DNA of 64,000 nucleotides from JANQRA01 sp035550735 (GCA_035550735.1 DASZOM010000017.1:48491-112490), one strand, 5' to 3'. Shown: positions 1 to 8,686, counted from the stretch's first letter. The notes: generated by a model from the sequence alone, not told the origin. Made by a program: numbers and translations.

Positions 1-361
1 GGACTGGAGATTCATCGCCGTGACCGACCGGGATCGACTCCAGGGGCTCGCCGAGCACGGCGACTTCACCCTGCCGGTGCGTGACTCTGCGGCCACCATC
101 GTCCTGGTCATGGAGCCGGGGGGGAACATGTTCGACATCGGCCGGGCGGCGCAGAACCTGATGCTCGCCGCCAAGGCGATCGGGGTGGCGTCGTGTCCCA
201 TCACCCTCCATCGTGACGCCGACGCCGCCGCCTATCTCGGCGTCGCCGAGGGAGCAACTGCGCGCTATGCGGTGGCCCTGGGTCATCCCTCGCCCGACGC
301 GAAGCCACGGAGGGTCGGAGGCCGCAAGGCCGCGTCGGACGTGATCAAGCTCGACCGCTGA
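1..361 (+). CDS. Nitroreductase-family protein, C-terminal part (5' truncated by window)
   Basis: The frame is open back to base 2 and reads DWRFIAVTDRDR before the first possible internal GTG at 20, so the gene starts outside the window. This is the C-terminal part of an FMN-dependent nitroreductase: the segment GRAAQNLMLAAKAIGVAS matches the family's conserved Q-N-L-M-L-A-A helix that packs near the flavin. Family members reduce nitro compounds, quinones or flavins with NAD(P)H in the cytoplasm; the substrate cannot be inferred. The protein ends in a short basic tail. The stop TGA (359-361) abuts the ATG of the next gene at 362, so the two are likely cotranscribed. Confidence 0.8.
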   Translation, partial: DWRFIAVTDRDRLQGLAEHGDFTLPVRDSAATIVLVMEPGGNMFDIGRAAQNLMLAAKAIGVASCPITLHRDADAAAYLGVAEGATARYAVALGHPSPDAKPRRVGGRKAASDVIKLDR

Positions 362-1072
362 ATGGGCGGATTCGAGTACGCCCCCGACCTCATCGAGAGA
401 TTCCCGGCCACCACGGGCGGGGTCATCCATGCCCGCGCCGTGGTCAACGGTGTCACGCCGCCTGAGCTCGTCTCGGAATATCGGGAGGAGCACGAACGGG
501 TAAAGGCCTGGCTCGGCGACACGCCACTGTCCGAGATCCCCGAGATAGCGGCATGGCGGCGCACCTTCCGGGAGTTCGGGGTCGACCCGACGAAGTACCG
601 GAGCGCCATCGAGGCACTGCTGCGTCGTCTCGGCAAGCAGGGCGACATCCCGTCCATCAACGCCATGGTGGACATGGCCAACCTGGTCAGCATCCGGCAC
701 CGGCTGCCGGTGGCGGTCTTCGACCAGGGACCGGTGTCAGGGGTCACCACCGTCCGCTTCGCCCACGGGGACGAGGCGTTCACCGACCTCGGCAGTGAAG
801 AGGTCTCCAACCCCGAGCCGGGTGAGGTGATATTCGTCGACGAGGAAGGGCTGGTGAGCGCCCGGCGCTGGTGTTGGCGACAGAGCGCACAGAGCGCCGC
901 CGGCCCCGGCACCAACGAGGTGGTGATCACGGTGGAGGGCCAGCACGAAACCGCTCCCGCCCAGGTCGCCGTCGCCGTCGACGAGCTCCTCGGGCTTCTG
1001 GCGCGTCACCAACCCGATGCCGTCTCCACGTCGGCCATGCTCCACTTCGACAGCCCGTCGTTCGTATTCTGA
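362..1072 (+). CDS. Free-standing B3/4 domain protein (PheRS beta-subunit editing-type domain)
   Basis: A 236-residue protein made almost entirely of a B3/4 domain, the module that in the phenylalanyl-tRNA synthetase beta subunit hydrolyses mischarged tRNA. Supporting features are the W-R-x-x-F-R-x-F-G-V-D-P-x-K-Y-R-S segment near residues 62-80, then INAMVDMANLVS and a GDE-containing beta region; this arrangement is typical of stand-alone B3/4 proteins. A role in trans-editing of misacylated tRNA is inferred from the family, not shown. The start is the ATG directly after the preceding stop. No synthetase gene is nearby. Confidence 0.75.
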   Translation: MGGFEYAPDLIERFPATTGGVIHARAVVNGVTPPELVSEYREEHERVKAWLGDTPLSEIPEIAAWRRTFREFGVDPTKYRSAIEALLRRLGKQGDIPSINAMVDMANLVSIRHRLPVAVFDQGPVSGVTTVRFAHGDEAFTDLGSEEVSNPEPGEVIFVDEEGLVSARRWCWRQSAQSAAGPGTNEVVITVEGQHETAPAQVAVAVDELLGLLARHQPDAVSTSAMLHFDSPSFVF

Positions 1073-1085
1073 GCCGCCAATTCGT

Positions 1086-1101
1086 GTGGGAACTGTCCCA
1101 C
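1086..1101. terminator. Short perfect hairpin between B3/4 gene and ABC operon
   Basis: GTGGGA-ACTG-TCCCAC forms a 6-bp stem with a tetraloop, 14 bases after the B3/4 stop and 23 before the ABC ATPase start. There is no T-tract, so it could be a weak terminator or a 5' leader structure for the ABC operon. Confidence 0.35.
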
Positions 1102-1123
1102 CGAACCGTTACCGTCCGCGTCG

Positions 1124-2050
1124 ATGACTGAGTCTCTCGTGCAGGCCAGGGGCCTCACCAAGCGGTTCGGGGAGTTCACCGCAGTCGATGCGATCGACTT
1201 CGACATCCACAAGGGGGAGGCGTTCGGCTTCCTGGGACCGAACGGCGCCGGCAAGACCTCGACCATGAAGATGATCACCACGGTGAGCCCGATCACCGAC
1301 GGCAAGTTGAGTGTCTTCGGGATCGACCCCACCGTGGACGGCCGTTCCATCCGGCAGCGGATCGGGGTGGTGCCCCAGGACGACAATCTCGACGAGGAGC
1401 TCACCGTCGCCGAGAACCTCTACATCTACGGGCGCTATCACGACATGAAGCGGGCGGAGATCAAGCCTCGGATCCATGAGCTGCTCGACTTCGCCCAGCT
1501 CTCCGAACGCAAGGACTCCAAGGTGCAGCCCCTGTCCGGCGGGATGAAGCGAAGGCTCATCATCGCCCGCGCCCTGATCAACGAGCCCGACCTGATCATC
1601 CTCGACGAACCCACCACCGGGCTCGACCCCCAGGCGCGTCATCTCCTCTGGGATCGTCTCTACCGGCTGAAGCGGGAAGGGGCGACGCTGATCATCACCA
1701 CCCACTACATGGACGAGGCGGAGCAGCTCTGCGATCGACTCGTCGTGATGGACCAGGGCAAGATCGTCGCCGAGGGATCACCCCGGCAGCTGATCCAGCG
1801 CTACGCCACGCGGGACGTCGTCGAGCTGCGCTTCGCCGACGGGAGCAAGGACGAGGCCGCGCTCCAGATCGACGGGATCGCCGAGCGCTCCGAGGTCCTC
1901 GCCGACCGGGTGCTGCTCTACACCGACGACGCCGACGCGACCCAAGACGGGCTGCAATCCCGTGGAATCCACCCCGAACAGGTGCTGGTGCGCCGCTCGA
2001 CGCTGGAGGACGTGTTCCTCAGGCTCACCGGACGGGGGCTGATCGACTGA
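1124..2050 (+). CDS. ABC transporter ATP-binding protein, DrrA/NodI-like
   Basis: ATPase subunit of an ABC-2 exporter (308 residues). It shows Walker A GPNGAGKT at about 38-45, a Q-loop Gln at 85, signature LSGGM at 137-141, Walker B LIILDEP at 157-163 and the switch His at 194. The roughly 70-residue C-terminal extension is usual in the DrrA/NodI group, which drives efflux of lipophilic compounds such as drugs or modified oligosaccharides. Its stop overlaps the start of the first permease by one base (TGATG), and a second permease follows, so the three form one transport operon. The substrate is not predictable. Confidence 0.92.
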   Translation: MTESLVQARGLTKRFGEFTAVDAIDFDIHKGEAFGFLGPNGAGKTSTMKMITTVSPITDGKLSVFGIDPTVDGRSIRQRIGVVPQDDNLDEELTVAENLYIYGRYHDMKRAEIKPRIHELLDFAQLSERKDSKVQPLSGGMKRRLIIARALINEPDLIILDEPTTGLDPQARHLLWDRLYRLKREGATLIITTHYMDEAEQLCDRLVVMDQGKIVAEGSPRQLIQRYATRDVVELRFADGSKDEAALQIDGIAERSEVLADRVLLYTDDADATQDGLQSRGIHPEQVLVRRSTLEDVFLRLTGRGLID

Positions 2051-2841
2051 TGACCGCCGTCATACGTGCCCTTCGCTACGCCGAGTCGGAGGTGATCGCC
2101 TACCGGCGGACGTGGAGGGGAACGGTGATCTCCTCCTTCGTCAACCCGGTCTTCTATCTCGCCGCGATGGGGGCCGGCGTGGGAACCCTGGTCGATGACG
2201 GATCCGGCCGGTCGCTCCCTATCCCGTTCCTCACATTCGTCGCCTCGGGGATGATCGCGGCCAACGCCATGCAGACCGGGGCCGGCGACGGCTCCTTCCC
2301 GGTCATGGCCGGGATCGTGTGGCGGAAGAACTTCCACGGCACGGTGACCACACCGCTGGGACCGGCCGACATCATCTGGGGCCGGCTCATATGGGGGGCC
2401 GGGCGCCTCCTGTTCGTGCTCGTGGTGTTCGCGGTCATCGCAGTGCTGTTCGGCGCGTTGGAGATCGGTCCAGCACTGGCGGCTGTCCCTCCTGGGATCC
2501 TCACCGGGGTCGCCTTCACCACCGCCATCTGTGCCTGGACCCTCACCCAGGAGGACGGCCGCACGCTCTCCACCCTGTTCCGCTTCGGCATCGTCCCCCT
2601 GTTCCTGTTCTCGGGGACCTTCTTCCCGATCAGCCAACTACCCGACTGGCTGGAGCCGGTGGCCTACTTCACCCCGCTCTTCCACGGGGTCGAGCTGGTT
2701 CGCAAGGTCGCCCTGCCCGGGGTGGACACCTCGATCGTCACCGGCCTCAGCATCTGGGTCCACGTCGCCTATCTCACCGTCATGGCCGCCATCGGCGTGG
2801 TGCTCTCCATTCGATTCCTCGATCGAAGGATCCGGCAATGA
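2050..2841 (+). CDS. ABC-2 type permease, first subunit
   Basis: Integral membrane protein of 263 residues with about six hydrophobic segments. The block FLFSGTFFPISQLP followed by FTPLFHGVELVR is the conserved ABC-2 permease region after transmembrane segment 5. It is coupled to the ATPase gene upstream (TGATG) and overlaps the next permease by four bases (ATGA). It probably pairs with the second permease as a heterodimer, since both carry the same FSGTFFPI motif. Confidence 0.9.
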   Translation: MTAVIRALRYAESEVIAYRRTWRGTVISSFVNPVFYLAAMGAGVGTLVDDGSGRSLPIPFLTFVASGMIAANAMQTGAGDGSFPVMAGIVWRKNFHGTVTTPLGPADIIWGRLIWGAGRLLFVLVVFAVIAVLFGALEIGPALAAVPPGILTGVAFTTAICAWTLTQEDGRTLSTLFRFGIVPLFLFSGTFFPISQLPDWLEPVAYFTPLFHGVELVRKVALPGVDTSIVTGLSIWVHVAYLTVMAAIGVVLSIRFLDRRIRQ

Positions 2842-3647
2842 GCGTCCAAGCGCCGTCGCGGATCACTCCGATCGGCAGTATCACGCCGTTCCGGGCCCAG
2901 AGGATCTGGGAGAAGAACTTCCTCGCCTATCGGCGATTGTGGACGGTTGTCTTCTCCGGGTTCTTCGAGCCGGTCTTCTATCTGTTCGCCGTGGGCGTCG
3001 GGATGGGCGCCTATGTCGGGACCGTGGCCGGGCCGGCCGGAGAGCTCATCTCCTATGCCGCCTTCGTCGCCCCGGCGTTGATGGCCGCCTCGGCCATGAA
3101 CGGTGCGGTCATCGAGACCACGTTCAACATCTTCTTCAAGCTCCAGTTCGGCAAGGTCTACGAGGGGATACTCACCACCCCGATGCAACCGAGCGACATT
3201 GCCATCGGCGAGATCGGGTGGGCGTTGCTCCGGGGAGTCCTCTACTCGACCGCCTTCATCGGCGTGATGTTCGCTCTGGGGATGACCGAGTCGTGGCTGT
3301 CCATCTTCGCCATCCCGGCGGCGACACTCATCGGATTCGCCTTCGGAGCAGCGGGAATGGCGGCGAGCACCTGGATGCGCTCCTGGCAGGACTTCGACCT
3401 GGTCACCCTGGTGACCATCCCGCTGTTCCTCTTCTCCGGCACCTTCTTCCCCATCGACGTCTACCCCTCCTGGCTCCAGTGGGTGGTCAGGCTGTCACCG
3501 CTCTATCACGGCACGGAGCTGCTGAGGGGATTCACCCTCGGTGTGGTCGACTGGACGATGCTCGGCCACGCCGCGTTTCTCCTCGTCATGGGTCTCGTCG
3601 GCGCCGCCATCGCAGCTCGTCGGCTCGACGGGATGCTCCGCAAGTAG
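2838..3647 (+). CDS. ABC-2 type permease, second subunit
   Basis: Paralogue of the preceding permease, 269 residues, with a matching FLFSGTFFPIDVYPSWLQ block and about six transmembrane segments. The frame is open far upstream, but the start is placed at the ATG inside the ATGA overlap because the upstream translation is arginine-rich and unlike a permease. Two non-identical permeases with one ATPase suggest a heterodimeric exporter. Confidence 0.9.
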   Translation: MSVQAPSRITPIGSITPFRAQRIWEKNFLAYRRLWTVVFSGFFEPVFYLFAVGVGMGAYVGTVAGPAGELISYAAFVAPALMAASAMNGAVIETTFNIFFKLQFGKVYEGILTTPMQPSDIAIGEIGWALLRGVLYSTAFIGVMFALGMTESWLSIFAIPAATLIGFAFGAAGMAASTWMRSWQDFDLVTLVTIPLFLFSGTFFPIDVYPSWLQWVVRLSPLYHGTELLRGFTLGVVDWTMLGHAAFLLVMGLVGAAIAARRLDGMLRK

Positions 3648-3689
3648 CGCAGGCCCCGCCCTGGACACGGATATAGGCTCAGCCAGCAG

Positions 3690-5357
3690 ATGCTGGACCT
3701 GACTTTCCCACTGCGCGCCCCACGCGGGTCCGAGCTCAACACCAACGGGTGGCTGCAGGAAGCGGCGTTGCGCTGTCTGCTCAACAACCTCGATCCCGAG
3801 GTGGCCGAGGACCCTGAGAACCTGATCGTGTACGGGGGGCGGGGGAAGGCGGCGCGTGACATCGAGTCGCTCCAGGCCATCGTCGCCACACTGCAGCGGC
3901 TCGAGGGCGACGAGACCCTCATGGTCCAATCGGGCAAGCCGGTCGGAGTCTTCCGCACCCACGAGCTCGCCCCCCGGGTGCTGATCGCCAACAGCCTCCT
4001 CGTCCCCCGTTGGGCGACCCTGGACCATTTCTGGGAGCTGGAGGCCAAGGGATTGACCATGTACGGGCAGATGACCGCAGGCTCCTGGATCTACATCGGG
4101 ACCCAGGGGATCCTCCAGGGCACCTTCCAGACCTTCGCCGCCATCGCCGACAAGCGATTCGGCGGGACCTTGGGCGGGACCCTGACCCTGACCGGTGGTC
4201 TCGGTGGCATGGGCGGGGCCCAGCCCCTCGCCGTCACCATGAATGGCGGTGTCGTCATCTGTGTGGAAGTCGACCCCCATCGCATCGAGCGACGTCTCGA
4301 GACCGCCTACCTCGACATCCGCGCCGACTCGGTGGACCACGCCATCCAACTGGCCGCAGAGGCGAAGCGAGCCGGCAAGCCCCTCTCCATCGGGTTGCTG
4401 GGCAATGCCGCCGAGCTCTTCCCAGAGCTCCTGGATCGTGGCCTGGACGTCGACATAGTCACCGATCAGACCTCGGCCCACGATCCCCTCTACGGCTACG
4501 TACCCGCGGGATACGACGTCGACGAGGCGCGAGCTCTCAGAGACCAAGATCCCGACACTTATGTCAAGGCCGCCCGGGAGTCGATGGCCACTCAATGCGA
4601 GGCCATGGTCGGCTTCCAGAAGCTGGGCGCGGAGGTGTTCGACTACGGGAACAACCTCCGTGGCGAGGCGCAGACCGCCGGCTATGCCGACGCCTTCTCC
4701 TACCCCGGCTTCGTCCCCGCCTACATCCGTGACCTCTTCGCCGAGGGGTCCGGGCCGTTCCGATGGGTGGCGTTGAGCGGTGACCCGGCCGACATCACCG
4801 TCACCGACCGCGCCATCGCGGACTTGTTTCCCGACAAGGAGCCGCTGCTCCGCTGGCTCCGGCTCGCCGGCGACAAGGTCGAGTTCCAGGGTCTGCCCGC
4901 CCGGATCTGCTGGCTCTCCTACGGAGAGCGGCATCTCGCCGGGCTCCGCTTCAACGAGCTGGTGGCGGCGGGGGAGGTGTCGGCGCCGATCGTGATCGGC
5001 CGTGACCACCTCGACTCCGGCTCGGTGGCCTCCCCATACCGGGAGACCGAGGCCATGGCCGACGGCTCGGACGCCATCGCCGACTGGCCCATCCTCAACG
5101 CCATGCTCAACGTGGCCTCCGGCGCAGCCTGGGTGGCGGTGCACCACGGCGGCGGGGTGGGCATCGGCAACTCGATCCACGCCGGCGCCCAGGTGGTCGC
5201 CGACGGCACCGACCAGGGCGCCTTCCGCGTGCAGCGGGTGCTCACCAACGACCCGGGCACAGGTGTGATGCGCCACGCCGACGCCGGGTACGAGAAGGCG
5301 CGCCGGGTGGCACGAGAGCGCGACGTCGACATCCCGATGCTCGATGGCGATCGTTGA
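3690..5357 (+). CDS. hutU: Urocanate hydratase (urocanase)
   Basis: Second enzyme of histidine degradation: converts urocanate to 4-imidazolone-5-propionate using bound NAD+ as an electrophile. At 555 residues it has the normal bacterial length. Diagnostic segments are VYGGRGKAARD (48-58), TLTGGLGGMGGAQP (166-179), FDYGNNLRGEAQ (317-328), PFRWVALSGDPADI (356-369) and the urocanase signature FQGLPARICW (399-408), whose Cys407 is the conserved active-site cysteine. It overlaps hutG by 14 bases. No histidine ammonia-lyase (hutH) or clear imidazolonepropionase (hutI) gene is in the window, so the pathway must be completed elsewhere. Confidence 0.95.
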   Translation: MLDLTFPLRAPRGSELNTNGWLQEAALRCLLNNLDPEVAEDPENLIVYGGRGKAARDIESLQAIVATLQRLEGDETLMVQSGKPVGVFRTHELAPRVLIANSLLVPRWATLDHFWELEAKGLTMYGQMTAGSWIYIGTQGILQGTFQTFAAIADKRFGGTLGGTLTLTGGLGGMGGAQPLAVTMNGGVVICVEVDPHRIERRLETAYLDIRADSVDHAIQLAAEAKRAGKPLSIGLLGNAAELFPELLDRGLDVDIVTDQTSAHDPLYGYVPAGYDVDEARALRDQDPDTYVKAARESMATQCEAMVGFQKLGAEVFDYGNNLRGEAQTAGYADAFSYPGFVPAYIRDLFAEGSGPFRWVALSGDPADITVTDRAIADLFPDKEPLLRWLRLAGDKVEFQGLPARICWLSYGERHLAGLRFNELVAAGEVSAPIVIGRDHLDSGSVASPYRETEAMADGSDAIADWPILNAMLNVASGAAWVAVHHGGGVGIGNSIHAGAQVVADGTDQGAFRVQRVLTNDPGTGVMRHADAGYEKARRVARERDVDIPMLDGDR

Positions 5358-6240
5358 CCCCTACTGGCCGCGGGCCAGTGTCTGGCTGAACCGGGAGGAT
5401 CCCGATCCTGAGGTGCTCGTCGTCGGCGTCCCCTCCTCGAAGGCGAGCCTGAGCCCTTCGGCGGCGGACCGGGCCCCCATGGAGGTGCGTCACCGGTTCG
5501 ACCGGTTCTCCACCTTCCACGGAGAGCTCGGTGTCGACTTCGAGGGGGTGAGGGTGCGGGACCTGGGCAACTGGGCGGTGTCCCAGCTCGACCCGACGAC
5601 GATGATCGCCGAGGTGACCCGTCTCGCCCAGGACTTGCCTGCCGCCGGGATGCGTCTCTACATCGGTGGCGACAATGCCATCACCCGCCCCCTGGTGGCG
5701 GCGATGTCCGACGACCTCATGTCCGTCGGGCTGATCACCTTCGACGCCCATCACGACGTGCGCTCTCTCGAGAACGGGCCCAGCAACGGGACACCGATCA
5801 GAGGGCTGATCGAAGAGCACGGTCTGCCCGGTGCCAACGTGGTCCAGATCGGGATCCACTCCTTCGCCAACTCGGCGGCCTACCGGGCCTATTGCGACGA
5901 TCAGGGCGTCACCACGGTCACCGTCACCGAGGTCGAGCACGGGGGGATGGAGTCGGTGGTCCGGGATGCACTGAATCGGCTCTCCGATTGCGAACGGATC
6001 TACGTCGACGTCGACATCGACGTGCTCGACCGGGTCTTCGCCCCGGCCTGTCCCGGAGCCCGCCCGGGTGGGCTCACGGTGCGTCAGCTCGCCACCGGTC
6101 TGGCCACATGCGCGGCCGATCCCCGTGTGACCGCCTTCGACTTCGTCGAGGTCGACCCCACCGCCGACGTCGGAGCGGTGACCCTCGACGTCACCGCCCA
6201 TCTGATCCTCACCGCGGTGGCCGGGTACGCGACACGCTGA
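5344..6240 (+). CDS. hutG: Ureohydrolase-family protein, probable formiminoglutamase
   Basis: A 298-residue arginase/agmatinase-fold protein. Coupling to hutU (14-base overlap) suggests it handles N-formiminoglutamate, the last hut intermediate. Metal-site motifs are DAHHD (134-138) and DVDID-x2-D (222-229), followed by PACPGARPGG. Two canonical histidines are replaced: the GGDH motif is GGDN (Asn111), and the usual HGT is NGT (Asn148). I believe some actinobacterial relatives share these Asn residues, so this may be a subfamily trait, but the Mn-binding set differs from textbook ureohydrolases. The specific substrate is inferred from context only. Confidence 0.75.
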   Translation: MAIVDPYWPRASVWLNREDPDPEVLVVGVPSSKASLSPSAADRAPMEVRHRFDRFSTFHGELGVDFEGVRVRDLGNWAVSQLDPTTMIAEVTRLAQDLPAAGMRLYIGGDNAITRPLVAAMSDDLMSVGLITFDAHHDVRSLENGPSNGTPIRGLIEEHGLPGANVVQIGIHSFANSAAYRAYCDDQGVTTVTVTEVEHGGMESVVRDALNRLSDCERIYVDVDIDVLDRVFAPACPGARPGGLTVRQLATGLATCAADPRVTAFDFVEVDPTADVGAVTLDVTAHLILTAVAGYATR

Positions 6241-6247
6241 ATCCCGT

Positions 6248-6292
6248 CCGACGTGCAACGAACGTCGTATAGGCGCGTTCGTTGCACGTCGG
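6248..6292. terminator. Perfect 17-bp inverted repeat between convergent genes
   Basis: CCGACGTGCAACGAACG (6248-6264) and its exact reverse complement (6276-6292) are separated by 11 bases. It lies between the ends of hutG (plus) and dus (minus), where a bidirectional terminator is expected, though no T-tract follows. The inner 35 bases (6253-6287) begin GTGCAAC and end GTTGCAC, the same ends and length as the first of two copies near 54.75 kb, so it may be a dispersed palindromic repeat used as a terminator. Confidence 0.65.
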
Positions 6293-6323
6293 TGGGCAAA
6301 CCCGGCACAACCGCCGCCTAGAG

Positions 6324-7439
6324 TCAGCCCCCGCTGACCACCTCTTCCGCCTCCGGGGCGAGACGCTCGCCGTCGCGACTGGTGAGGAAGCCGCGGGGCA
6401 GTCGGACCGGGCGGGGCCCGTGGCTGTGACCACGCACCATGCGGTTCGCCTCGTCGGGGAAGGGGAGGTCGATGTCGAGCTTGCCCACCAGGTCTTCCAA
6501 CTCCTCCACCGATGAGACCCTGGCGAAGGCATCGCGGAGCGCAGGGCCGACCGGGAAGCCCTTCAGATACCAGGGGGGATGCTTGCGGAACAGGTTGATC
6601 CCGAAGGGGTCGCCGAAGTGGTCCACCAGCAACCGGGCGTGGCGGATCATGATCCGCCCCACCTCGCCGAGCACAGGTGGGTCCTGGATCGGGCGTGCTG
6701 CGAAGACGTCGGCGAGGTCACGGAACAGCCAGGGCCTTCCCAGACACCCTCGGCCCACGACGACGCCGTCGCAGCCGGTCCGCTCCATCATCTCCACTGC
6801 GTCTCCGGCGGTCCAGATGTCGCCGTTGCCCAGGACGGGGATGGAGCTGACCGCCTCCTTGAGCATGGCGATGGCCCTCCAATCCGCATCGCCCGAGTAG
6901 AGCTGGCGTGCGGTGCGGGCGTGCAGCGCCACGGCCGAGGCGCCCTCCTCCTCGGCGATCAGACCCGACTCGACGTAGGTGAGATGCTCCTCGTCGATCC
7001 CCTTGCGGAACTTGACCGTCACCGGCACCGGCCCGGCATTGGACACCGCCGCCCGCACGATGGAGCGGAACAGGTCGGTCTTCCAGGGGAGAGCCGCGCC
7101 GCCGCCATGCCGGGTGACCTTGCCCATCGGGCAACCGAAGTTCATGTCGATGTGGTCGACGCCGTGCTCGGAGACCAGGTAGGCGACCGCCTCGCCGAGA
7201 GACCCTGGATCGGTCCCATACAGCTGGATCGATCGGGGCACCTCGTCAGCGTCGAAGCGGGCCAGGGCCACCGTCTTCTCGTTGCGCTCCACGAGACCAC
7301 GGGCGCCGATCATCTCGGACACGTACAGCCCCGCCCCGAACTCCCGGCACAGCCGGCGAAAGGGCGCGTTGGTGACACCCGCCATCGGAGCGAGCACGAC
7401 CGGCGGGTCGACCACGAGCGGGCCGATGACGAGGGGCAT
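6324..7439 (-). CDS. dus: tRNA-dihydrouridine synthase
   Basis: FMN/NADPH enzyme that reduces specific tRNA uridines to dihydrouridine. In the 371-residue product the N-terminal TIM barrel shows LAPMAGVTNAPFRRLC (16-31), DMNFGCPMGKVTRHGGGAAL (98-117) with catalytic Cys103, then HARTARQLYSGDADW and LGNGDI. The frame is open 44 codons further upstream, but that would run into nei; the chosen ATG at 7439 starts MPLVIGPLVV and leaves a 38-base gap. It is the last gene of a minus-strand run that starts with the amidohydrolase. The C-terminal 60 or so residues form the usual helical tRNA-binding part. The assignment to DusB is likely but not certain. Confidence 0.93.
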   Translation of the reverse strand: MPLVIGPLVVDPPVVLAPMAGVTNAPFRRLCREFGAGLYVSEMIGARGLVERNEKTVALARFDADEVPRSIQLYGTDPGSLGEAVAYLVSEHGVDHIDMNFGCPMGKVTRHGGGAALPWKTDLFRSIVRAAVSNAGPVPVTVKFRKGIDEEHLTYVESGLIAEEEGASAVALHARTARQLYSGDADWRAIAMLKEAVSSIPVLGNGDIWTAGDAVEMMERTGCDGVVVGRGCLGRPWLFRDLADVFAARPIQDPPVLGEVGRIMIRHARLLVDHFGDPFGINLFRKHPPWYLKGFPVGPALRDAFARVSSVEELEDLVGKLDIDLPFPDEANRMVRGHSHGPRPVRLPRGFLTSRDGERLAPEAEEVVSGG

Positions 7440-7477
7440 GGGGGAATGGTATTTCGCCCGGTACCCAACCCCCGGGG

Positions 7478-8257
7478 TCAGGCAGGCCGAAGCGGCTGAC
7501 ACCCGGGGCACCAGTAGGTGACCCGGCCGTCCCTCGACTCCTCTTCTATTGCGAGGCCACAGCGTCGGCACGGCTTCCCGGCCCTGCCATACACCCAGCT
7601 CTCCCGTTCTTGGCCCGGCAGTGAGCCGGTGGTGGAGCGGGGACGCCCGACGTTGACCGAGAGGAGCTTGTGTGCACGTCTCGCCAGGGCGACGAGTTGG
7701 TCGTCACCGACGGCGCGGACGGGGGTGTCCGGGTGGATCCGCTCGAGAAAGAGAAGCTCGGACTTGTAGACGTTCCCGATCCCGGCCAGCACCCTCTGGT
7801 TCAGAACGAGCCGGGCCATCGTCGCATCGGGGACCTTGCGCGACCGGCGCAGGAACTCCTGCTCGTCGAACTCGCCGAGCAGGTCGGGGCCGAGATGTGA
7901 GACCCCGGCGTCGACGGCCCGGGTCTTCCCCACTTCCACGGTCGGGGCCGCATGACACACGACGTGGTGGGTTGCCGTGGTCAGCACCAGGCGAGCCGAG
8001 CCATGGGCGACCCGGGTGCGGTCGAGTACGACCCATCTCCCGCTCATCCCCAGGTGCACCCGAATCGAGTAGCCGGTGTCCAGTTCGACGATCAGGTGCT
8101 TCCCGATGGTGCGGATCCCGGTGACGGTGGCGCCGAGGATCACGTCGGCCCGTTGTCGTGGCGAGGGGGAGGTGCCCGCCACACCTGTGATCGCATTGCC
8201 GACGAGCACCTGGCGCAGTCTGCGGGCGTGCCCGGCAACCGTGTCCCCCTCAGGCAC
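7478..8257 (-). CDS. nei: Endonuclease VIII / formamidopyrimidine-DNA glycosylase family (Nei)
   Basis: Base-excision repair glycosylase/AP lyase that removes oxidised pyrimidines. The mature N-terminus PEGDT provides the Pro2 Schiff-base nucleophile and Glu3, which fixes the GTG start at 8257. Lys53 in IGKHLIVEL, a helix-2-turn-helix region with NQRVLAGIGNVYKSE, and a C-terminal zinc finger (Cys230, Cys233, Cys250, Cys253) complete the family pattern. MPEGDTV is the Nei rather than the Fpg (MPELPEV) form. It lies 18 bases after the thioesterase stop and 38 before dus. Confidence 0.93.
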   Translation of the reverse strand: MPEGDTVAGHARRLRQVLVGNAITGVAGTSPSPRQRADVILGATVTGIRTIGKHLIVELDTGYSIRVHLGMSGRWVVLDRTRVAHGSARLVLTTATHHVVCHAAPTVEVGKTRAVDAGVSHLGPDLLGEFDEQEFLRRSRKVPDATMARLVLNQRVLAGIGNVYKSELLFLERIHPDTPVRAVGDDQLVALARRAHKLLSVNVGRPRSTTGSLPGQERESWVYGRAGKPCRRCGLAIEEESRDGRVTYWCPGCQPLRPA

Positions 8258-8275
8258 GGCGCCCCCGAGCGCCCG

Positions 8276-8686
8276 TCACTGGAAATCGGTGCTGGTCACG
8301 TTGTGCAGACGGACCTGGCCCTGCGCCACCAACTTTCCGTCCGACTCCCTGGTCACGTCGACCTGCCAGAGCTGTTGGGTCCGACCGCGGTGAATCGGCG
8401 TTGCCCGGCCGACGAGGACCCCCTCGGTGGTGGCGCGGAGAAAGTCGGTCTTGTTGGTCAGCCCCACCGCACCCGCCATGCCCTGGTCCATCGCCCACAG
8501 GGCAGCGCCCGCCGAGGCCAGGGTCTCGATGAGGGTGCAGTAGAGCCCACCATGGACCACCCCGTAGGGCTGCTGATGGATCTCTTTGATCTCGACACGT
8601 CCGATCGCCACCTCGGTGTTGGCGTCGACCAGCTCGATCTCGCTGTGCGACACATAGTTGGGCCGGGTGGTGAAGGGGTTCTCCAT
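8276..8686 (-). CDS. Hotdog-fold thioesterase, PaaI/YdiI-like
   Basis: Acyl-CoA thioesterase-type protein of 136 residues. The segment GVVHGGLYCTLIETLASAGA is the conserved hotdog helix with the HGG motif that positions the catalytic region. The substrate is unknown; family members hydrolyse aryl- or acyl-CoA esters. A TTG at 8698 would add four residues, but the ATG at 8686 shares one base with the preceding stop (TGATG), the coupling used throughout this window, so it is preferred. A second paralogue lies at 48.2-48.6 kb. Confidence 0.85.
   Translation of the reverse strand: MENPFTTRPNYVSHSEIELVDANTEVAIGRVEIKEIHQQPYGVVHGGLYCTLIETLASAGAALWAMDQGMAGAVGLTNKTDFLRATTEGVLVGRATPIHRGRTQQLWQVDVTRESDGKLVAQGQVRLHNVTSTDFQ

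Noticed and set aside
3495..5276. 593-codon open frame on the minus strand opposite hutU
   Set aside because: It lies antisense to a complete, well-conserved urocanase, its translation is dominated by Gly, His, Asp, Val and Glu in shadow-like patterns, and there is no domain or ribosome site.
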